A DNA stretch of 11,691 nucleotides from assembly GCA_002448495.1 (NCBI GenBank), contig DJYL01000209.1:1-11691 (forward strand), given 5' to 3'. Of this stretch, positions 6,634-11,691 are shown one piece after another (position 1 is the first letter of the stretch; the number at the start of each line of letters is the position of its first letter). Below the pieces are notes generated by a model. The model was not told where the DNA came from. It saw only the letters and a program-made list of their open reading frames with translations, and made no database searches. The DNA is from Pseudoselenomonas ruminantium. Lineage in GTDB: Bacteria; Bacillota; Negativicutes; Selenomonadales; Selenomonadaceae. The translations under genes were made by a program, and so were the position numbers.

Positions 6634-7059
6634 ATGAGAGGGCAAGAATGGGACTTTGCTGATGATGAGGTATGGAGTGCAGGTATATCAGAAACAGAAG
6701 ATGTCACAAATCTTGATGAATACATAAAGGAATTTGATAAAAATTATCGAAAAGCAATATCTGACGTGAAGTATCGCAATAGCCATAAAAACAACGAAGA
6801 TACATACAAGGGTATCGATAATGTTGATTGGGATAAATATACGGATGTCAGGTGTTATGTGGGTAATACTATGTATCAAGTATTAGAAGCAGATGGGCAC
6901 AAAGTAAAATATAGAGTATGTGTTTATAGTTTAGCTGATGATATATATTATTATGATAGGGACAGGGAAGCTGTTTTAAGTCGTTCTCCAATAGGAAGAT
7001 GGTATTTTAGAGTACATAAAGCGAACAAAAACCGTCTTTACTTGGATGAATTTGAGTAA
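6634..7059 (+). CDS. Unknown 141-residue protein between hsdS and hsdR
   Basis: I do not recognise this protein. It is 141 residues, soluble-looking, with no signal peptide or membrane helix. It is acidic (29 D+E against 22 K+R by hand count) and unusually rich in tyrosine (14 residues, including a YYY run at 105-107). Residues about 1-70 are polar, probably helical or disordered. Residues about 71-141 look like a small beta-rich domain (RCYVGNTMYQVLEADG, VKYRVCVYSL, GRWYFRVHKA, NRLYLDEF). It starts 27 bp after hsdS with a moderate AGGGG site (6620-6624) and ends 17 bp before hsdR, so it belongs to the R-M operon. Parts are extremely AT-rich (13 G/C in the 60 bases at 6901-6960). It may be a regulator, an anti-restriction-like or protective protein, or a passenger; the sequence does not decide. 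Confidence 0.75.
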   Translation: MRGQEWDFADDEVWSAGISETEDVTNLDEYIKEFDKNYRKAISDVKYRNSHKNNEDTYKGIDNVDWDKYTDVRCYVGNTMYQVLEADGHKVKYRVCVYSLADDIYYYDRDREAVLSRSPIGRWYFRVHKANKNRLYLDEFE

Positions 7060-7076
7060 ATCATGGAGGGGAATAT

Positions 7077-10028
7077 ATGCCGGAATTAGAATCGGTTATA
7101 GAAAAAAAGCTTATAGAACAGCTTGTTATGGGCGAATCCCAATGGACATATCGCCATGACTTAAATACTGAGGAAAAATTATGGGCAAATTTCCGCTACA
7201 TCTTGGAGCAGAACAATAAGGATAAGCTCGATGATAAAGGCCTCACGGATGCGGAGTTTGCACAGGTCAAAAATCAGGTGTCCCATGCGTCTTTCTATGA
7301 TGCCGGCAAGTGGCTGTCCGGGGAGAACGGCAGGGTTTATGTTCATGTTCAGCGTGGGAATGTCCAGCTGCATCTGCTGGTGGTAAATCATGAGCAGATA
7401 GCCGGTGGCAAATCGGTTTATGAAGTTATCAACCAGTATCAGGCGTTCAAGAATCCTGACGAAGACATGAGCCGTGACCGCCGTTTTGATGTGTCTTTGC
7501 TGATAAATGGCCTCCCCATGATACATATTGAGCTAAAAAATAAGGCGCACTCCTATATGGACGGTTTTCGGCAGATTAAGAAATATATCGGTGAGGGCAA
7601 ATTTCAAGGCATTTTTTCCAACGTGCAAATGTTCGTAGTCAGCAACAGCGTGGACACGCGCTATTTTGCCGCTGCCAGAGATACGGAGCTGAACAGCAAA
7701 TTCCTCACCGGCTGGCTGGATAAGGAAAATAATCCCGTGGGTGACTATCTGGAATTTGCCAAGGCTGTACTGAAAATCCCCGAAGCCCATGAAATGGTGT
7801 CCAAGTATACGGTACTGGATAATGATAAACAAAGACTGCTTTTGCTGCGCCCTTATCAGGTTCATGCCATTGAGGAAATGCGTAGAGCCTCTAAAAAAGG
7901 CGTATCCGGCTATATCTGGCATACAACAGGTTCCGGCAAGACCATGACCTCATACAAGGCAACACGGAATCTTTTGATGGATATTCCCAGCATTGACAAG
8001 ACCATTTTCCTCATAGACCGCAAAGACCTTGACGACCAGACCAGCATGGCCTTCCAGTCCTATGCAGAGAATGATACCATTGATGTGAAGGACACAGATA
8101 ATGTGGGCGACCTCTTGAGGAAGCTGGGCAACGGTAACCGGGAAATGCTTGTTACCACTCGGCAGAAAATGCAGATTGTCATTAAGCGGCTGGAAAATCA
8201 GCAGGACACTCCACGGTATAAGAAGATAAGGGGACTGCGGATTGCTTTCGTAGTGGATGAGTGCCATCGTGCTGTCAGTCCGGAAACCAAGCGTGATTTG
8301 GAAAGATTTTTCCATAATTCCCTTTGGTATGGTTTTACCGGGACACCTATCTTTGAAGACAACATGAGGGCAGCTAAGGGGGATTTGCCACGCAACACCA
8401 AGCAGCTTTACGGAGAATGTCTCCACAGCTATACCATCAAAGAAGCCATCCATGATGAGGCCGTACTGGGTTTTATGGTGGAAAATCTGGGGCCGAAGGA
8501 TGTACCTCCCGAACAGGCCGAAGCTGTTTATAGCTCCATTAGCCATAAATATGAGGTGCTGAAGACCATCCTCAACAAATCCTATACCAAGTTCGGTATG
8601 GCAAATGGCAGAGGCAAGACCTATGAAGCCTTGCTCACGGTCAGCTCCATAGCCGAGGCGCAAGCCTACTATGACCTCTTAAAGAAGGTTGCCGCAGACG
8701 TTGATGAAAAACTTAAAGTCAGTGAAGATATGCGAAAAGCCCTGCCTGATTTCCCGAAGTTTGCGATCACCTATTCCCTGTCCGAGAATGAAGATGGCTC
8801 TAAGGTCAATCAGGATAAGATGAAGGAGGCGCTCGCCGACTATAATGCCATGTTTGGCACACACTATGGCATAGATAATATACAGGCGTACAACGGCAAT
8901 CTGAATGACCGTCTGGCTCGTAAGGAAAGCCGCTATAAAACCCGTGACCAGCAGCTTGATCTTGTTATCGTGGTAGACAGACTGCTCACCGGCTTTGATG
9001 CGCCTTGTATGTCCACGCTCTTTATTGACCGTCCGCCGCTGTCTCCCCAGGACCTTATTCAGGCATTCTCACGCACCAATCGCCTGTTTGACAAGAACAA
9101 GACCTTTGGGCAAATTGTGACCTTCCAGTCACCCGTGGAGTTTAAGAAAGCTATTGACGATGCTATTAAGCTGTACTCGCGTGGCGGTGATGGCAATCCT
9201 TTGGCTGAAGATTGGGGGGCGGTCTATAAAGACCTCGTAATCGCCATTAAGGCCATCCATGAAATGGGCAGAACCCCGGACGATATAAAAGCCCTTTCCA
9301 GAGAACAGAAAAAGGCCTTTATTAAGCAGTTCCGGGCACTCGATAAGGCATTCTCCCATCTGAAGGCCTTTTCGCAATATGATGATCGCATATTGAACGA
9401 GCTGGACTTTTCCGAGGAAGAGTATGAGAACTATGCAGCCGTATACAATAATGTCATGGAAGAACTGAAGCCGGATAAGACGGATGATGAACCAGACTCG
9501 GAGCCGATTGATGATGGTTATGAGCTGGTGGCCTTTAGCAAGCTGCGTATCGACTATGATTACATCATGGAGCTTCTGCGTGGCATGGTGGCTGCTATCG
9601 AGGAAACCGAAGAAGAGTTTCGGAAGAAACTGGCTGAAGTCCGTGAGATTATACAGGCATTTGCCGAGGATAATCCCAGGCTTAGCGAACTGCTGCTCAA
9701 AATTGTAGACGAAGTTGAGGCAGATAAGACCAGATTTGCCGGGAAGGATATAGCGGCCATCATCAGTCAGATGCGAGAAGAAGCAGTGGACAGGGAAATA
9801 AAGAAATATGCGGACAAGTGGTATATTCCCTTTGATGATGTGAAGTATGAGGCTTATCATTACAAAGATGGCGAAATGGCCAATGCTAATATGGTCAAGG
9901 AAGCAGCAGATTTCACGGCCTATAAAGCGGAAAATCCGGAGGCTATGAAATTTGAATTCCATGATGATTTAATCGAGGACTTTCACAAGACACTTATGCC
10001 GGAAATTAGTCAATTATTGGGAGATTGA
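7077..10028 (+). CDS. hsdR: Type I restriction-modification system, restriction/translocase subunit HsdR
   Basis: 983 residues, normal for HsdR. When the complex meets an unmethylated target, HsdR uses ATP to pull in DNA and cuts at a distance. The N-terminal nuclease domain shows a PDDEXK site: D138 in RFDVSLLINGLP and E152-L-K154 in HIELKNKA. The SF2 helicase part has a Q-tip-like LRPYQ (257-261), Walker A TTGSGKT (283-289), motif II DECH (394-397), motif III TGTP (421-424), motif V RLLTGFDAP (635-643) and motif VI QAFSRTNR (662-669). The last 280 or so residues are a helical, charged domain that joins HsdR to the methylase core. The ATG at 7077 follows GGAGGGG at 7065-7071. No frameshift or motif loss is seen, so restriction is predicted to be active. 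It is the last gene of the R-M block, with rsmH 2 bp downstream. Confidence 0.97.
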   Translation: MPELESVIEKKLIEQLVMGESQWTYRHDLNTEEKLWANFRYILEQNNKDKLDDKGLTDAEFAQVKNQVSHASFYDAGKWLSGENGRVYVHVQRGNVQLHLLVVNHEQIAGGKSVYEVINQYQAFKNPDEDMSRDRRFDVSLLINGLPMIHIELKNKAHSYMDGFRQIKKYIGEGKFQGIFSNVQMFVVSNSVDTRYFAAARDTELNSKFLTGWLDKENNPVGDYLEFAKAVLKIPEAHEMVSKYTVLDNDKQRLLLLRPYQVHAIEEMRRASKKGVSGYIWHTTGSGKTMTSYKATRNLLMDIPSIDKTIFLIDRKDLDDQTSMAFQSYAENDTIDVKDTDNVGDLLRKLGNGNREMLVTTRQKMQIVIKRLENQQDTPRYKKIRGLRIAFVVDECHRAVSPETKRDLERFFHNSLWYGFTGTPIFEDNMRAAKGDLPRNTKQLYGECLHSYTIKEAIHDEAVLGFMVENLGPKDVPPEQAEAVYSSISHKYEVLKTILNKSYTKFGMANGRGKTYEALLTVSSIAEAQAYYDLLKKVAADVDEKLKVSEDMRKALPDFPKFAITYSLSENEDGSKVNQDKMKEALADYNAMFGTHYGIDNIQAYNGNLNDRLARKESRYKTRDQQLDLVIVVDRLLTGFDAPCMSTLFIDRPPLSPQDLIQAFSRTNRLFDKNKTFGQIVTFQSPVEFKKAIDDAIKLYSRGGDGNPLAEDWGAVYKDLVIAIKAIHEMGRTPDDIKALSREQKKAFIKQFRALDKAFSHLKAFSQYDDRILNELDFSEEEYENYAAVYNNVMEELKPDKTDDEPDSEPIDDGYELVAFSKLRIDYDYIMELLRGMVAAIEETEEEFRKKLAEVREIIQAFAEDNPRLSELLLKIVDEVEADKTRFAGKDIAAIISQMREEAVDREIKKYADKWYIPFDDVKYEAYHYKDGEMANANMVKEAADFTAYKAENPEAMKFEFHDDLIEDFHKTLMPEISQLLGD
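10019..10023 (+). promoter_or_regulatory. Ribosome binding site that decides the rsmH start
   Basis: GGGAG inside the last hsdR codons lies 7 bp before the ATG at 10031. A TTG at 10025 is also in frame but is only 1 bp from this site. ATG at 10031 is therefore preferred. Confidence 0.6.
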
Positions 10029-10030
10029 AG

Positions 10031-11113
10031 ATGGAAGAACAGAAACACAAGCGCCGCATTCACTACAGCGGCAAATATCCCCGGCATTTTGCCGAGAAGT
10101 ATAAGGAACTCAATCCCGAAAAGTATGGGGAGGAAGTGGCGCATGTTATCGCCAAGGGCAATACGCCGGCGGGCATGCATATTCCCATTATGGTGGAGGA
10201 GATTCTCTCCGTGCTGGCGATTCAGCCCGGTGAGCAGGGATTTGATGGTACATTAGGCTATGGCGGGCATACATTGGCTATGCTGCCAAAATTGGAGGGC
10301 CGCGGGCGGCTCTTTAGCGGGGATATTGACCCGATTGAGTCGAAGAAAACGGAAGCCCGCATTCGCGAAAAGGGCTTTGGCGAGGAAATCTGGCAGCTGC
10401 GGAATATGAATTTCTGTCAGATTGATGAACTGGCGCAGGAAGTTGGCGGCTTTGATTTTGTGCTGGCAGATTTGGGCGTGTCCTCCATGCAGATTGACAA
10501 TCCCGAAAGGGGCTTTACCTTCAAGAGTGACGGCCCGCTCGATTTGCGGCTGAATCCCGAAGCGGGGATTACGGCGGCGCAGAGACTCGCGGATATTTCC
10601 AAGGAGGAGCTCACGGGTATGCTGCAGGAAAATGCGGATGAGCCGTATGCGGCAGAGATTGCCCGGCAGATTACCCGCCGCCGCTGGCCGATTAAGACCA
10701 CGCGGGAACTTTATGATGAGGTGGCCAAGGCTTTGGCGAAGGTGGAACTGCCCCCTGAGATGAAGGAGCGGGCAGGTTACAGTACGAAGAAGCAGGCACT
10801 GGCGCGGGAAGAACTCATCAAAAAAAGCAGCGCCCGGGTATTTCAGGCACTGCGCATCGACATCAATCACGAGTATGAAGTTCTCTATGAATTCATGGAA
10901 AAGCTGCCGCAGGCGTTAAGACCTGGCGGGCGGGCCGCTATCCTGACCTTCCATTCCGGTGAGGACAGGATTGTGAAGAAAGCCTTTAAGAATTTCTTCC
11001 AGCAGGGCATCTACCGCGAGATTTCGCAGGAGGTTGTCCGTCCTTCAAAGGAGGAATGCTACCGCAACAGCCGGGCACATTCCACGAAACTCAGATGGGC
11101 AATAAAAGCTTAA
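10031..11113 (+). CDS. rsmH: RsmH/MraW-type 16S rRNA (cytosine-N4) methyltransferase, divergent paralogue
   Basis: 360 residues, longer than the usual 310 or so because of an N-terminal extension of about 48 basic residues (RRIHYSGKYPRHF and onward) before the family start MHIPIMVEEIL. RsmH uses SAM to methylate N4 of C1402 in the 16S rRNA decoding centre. Family motifs are SAM-binding DGTLGYGGHT (72-81), DID (98-100), LADLGVSSMQID (145-156), ERGFTFKSDGPLDLRL (159-174), ITRRRWPIKTTREL (214-227), RVFQALRIDIN (269-279) and FHSGEDRIVK (307-316, where canonical enzymes usually read FHSLEDR). It is not beside ftsL, ftsI or mra genes, so it is probably a second copy rather than the dcw-cluster gene; that is inference. 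It starts 2 bp after hsdR and has no obvious promoter of its own. GC is visibly higher than in hsdS. Confidence 0.87.
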   Translation: MEEQKHKRRIHYSGKYPRHFAEKYKELNPEKYGEEVAHVIAKGNTPAGMHIPIMVEEILSVLAIQPGEQGFDGTLGYGGHTLAMLPKLEGRGRLFSGDIDPIESKKTEARIREKGFGEEIWQLRNMNFCQIDELAQEVGGFDFVLADLGVSSMQIDNPERGFTFKSDGPLDLRLNPEAGITAAQRLADISKEELTGMLQENADEPYAAEIARQITRRRWPIKTTRELYDEVAKALAKVELPPEMKERAGYSTKKQALAREELIKKSSARVFQALRIDINHEYEVLYEFMEKLPQALRPGGRAAILTFHSGEDRIVKKAFKNFFQQGIYREISQEVVRPSKEECYRNSRAHSTKLRWAIKA

Positions 11114-11691
11114 TTTCTCCTGACCTTGGCGAAATTGAGTTCCGGGATATGTTCAATTAAATTCATATTATGGGCTAGGGCATAGAATGTCTCCAGCCCT
11201 TTTTTGTATTCCTCGGTTAAATCCCATTTGATGGTGTTGTAGAGATAGCTGTCGAGCTGTTCAAAGGTGAAGGGCTTGTCCGCCAGCACGGAATTGATGA
11301 TTTTATCCTTTTGCTCCGGATATTTGCGGAAAGCTTTGGTCACGCGGTCATAGATCAGCTGCAGCATTTCCGGATCGCTTGCGGCAAAGTCCTTGTTCAC
11401 CACCCAGAGGGCGTAGACCATTCTCTGCCCCGTGAGTTCCTGCCATTCCTGCCCTAAATCGTAGTAGTAGAGGCCATCTTCGCGGTGGTGATAGCACCAG
11501 AGGGCATCATCGCCGATAAGCAGGGAGGCCGTGGCATCGTCGGGGATGGGCTTATCCGGGCCGACATGGCGCACATAGTAGTTGGGAATGGCACCGTAGC
11601 TGCGCAGGATGATTTTCAGCAGGCAGTGCGAGGTCGCACTTTTGGCTGTAAGGATGATTTTGTCATCGGTCAGGCTTTCGATAGGCTTTTT
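11110..11691 (-). CDS. mqnA: Chorismate dehydratase MqnA-like, C-terminal part (futalosine menaquinone pathway)
   Basis: The reading frame is open from the right edge, so the gene is truncated there: 193 residues are visible of a family length near 275-290, and the N-terminus is outside. MqnA removes water from chorismate to give 3-enolpyruvylbenzoate, the first step of the alternative (futalosine) menaquinone route. The fold is a periplasmic-binding-protein type, used here as an enzyme. Visible family features are LTAKSATSHCLLKIIL near the fragment start, ASLLIGDDALW, YDLGQEWQELTG and VYALWVVNKDF. A GTG at 11574 could be mistaken for a start, but the upstream in-frame sequence is clearly MqnA-like. 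MqnD shares the Pfam family; the DLG-EW-TG and IGDDAL signatures favour MqnA. It converges on rsmH, and its TAA (11110-11112) overlaps the rsmH stop. Confidence 0.88.
   Translation of the reverse strand, partial: KKPIESLTDDKIILTAKSATSHCLLKIILRSYGAIPNYYVRHVGPDKPIPDDATASLLIGDDALWCYHHREDGLYYYDLGQEWQELTGQRMVYALWVVNKDFAASDPEMLQLIYDRVTKAFRKYPEQKDKIINSVLADKPFTFEQLDSYLYNTIKWDLTEEYKKGLETFYALAHNMNLIEHIPELNFAKVRRN
11172..11205 (+). terminator. Possible rsmH terminator lying inside mqnA (antisense)
   Basis: On the plus strand GGGCTAGGG (11172-11180) can pair with CTCCAGCCC (11191-11199) across a 10-base loop, with one A/C mismatch and one G-U pair. Six Ts follow (11200-11205). It lies about 60 bp past the rsmH stop, where a terminator for the hsd/rsmH transcript would be useful. 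The T run is also the complement of lysine codons of mqnA, so coincidence is possible. Confidence 0.4.

Noticed and set aside
7950..9962. Two long minus-strand frames (7950-8663 and 9129-9962) opposite hsdR
   Set aside because: hsdR motifs run through both stretches. The antisense products are low-complexity, hydrophobic shadows with no supporting start signals.
2693..10028. Phase-variable inverting type I system or a mobile element carrying it
   Set aside because: There is only one hsdS, no inverted hsdS fragments, no recombinase or integrase, and no flanking direct repeats noticed by eye.
10025..10030. TTG start for rsmH, two codons upstream of the ATG
   Set aside because: It would overlap the hsdR stop with the ribosome binding site only 1 bp away. 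ATG at 10031 has proper spacing.
11110..11574. A complete 154-residue gene starting at GTG 11574 instead of truncated mqnA
   Set aside because: In-frame sequence continues to the window edge and reads as conserved MqnA (LTAKSATSHCLLKIIL), so the GTG is an internal valine.

Overview
The window looks like chromosome from a Gram-negative-type Firmicute, most likely the Negativicutes (Selenomonas and relatives). This is an inference. It rests on strong AGGAGG-type ribosome binding sites in front of most genes, combined with a tripartite RND efflux pump that only makes sense in a cell with an outer membrane. No rRNA, tRNA, transposase, integrase, att site or CRISPR array was seen.

Layout, left to right. 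(1) Positions 1-1518, minus strand: the end of an RND efflux operon, a complete lipoprotein membrane-fusion adaptor followed after 13 bp by the first 103 residues of the inner-membrane RND permease, which runs off the left edge. (2) 1519-1770: an intergenic region between divergent genes, with a plausible extended -10 promoter for the rightward gene and an 11-bp palindrome near the pump start. (3) 1771-2586, plus strand: a Cof-type HAD phosphatase, closed by a near-perfect intrinsic terminator at 2595-2625. (4) 2693-10028, plus strand: a compact type I restriction-modification operon in the order hsdM, DUF1016/PDDEXK nuclease, hsdS, unknown 141-aa protein, hsdR. (5) 10031-11113, plus strand: a divergent RsmH/MraW-type rRNA methyltransferase starting 2 bp after hsdR. 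(6) 11110-11691, minus strand: the C-terminal two thirds of an MqnA-type chorismate dehydratase (futalosine menaquinone pathway), converging on rsmH with overlapping stop codons.

How the genes work together. HsdM, HsdS and HsdR should form a standard type I complex. HsdS carries two different target-recognition domains separated by repeated spacer helices. HsdM methylates adenine. HsdR contributes an N-terminal PDDEXK nuclease and an SF2 translocase. All motifs expected for an active system are present. Two extra genes are embedded in the operon: a YhcG/DUF1016 protein with its own PDDEXK-type active site, tightly coupled to hsdM and hsdS, and an AT-rich, tyrosine-rich small protein of unknown function just before hsdR. 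These two are the best candidates for something not well described: an accessory nuclease and an orphan partner or regulator of the R-M complex.

The hsdS/141-aa stretch is visibly more AT-rich than the flanking HAD and rsmH genes. This fits a horizontally acquired or recombining defence island inserted between ordinary chromosomal genes.
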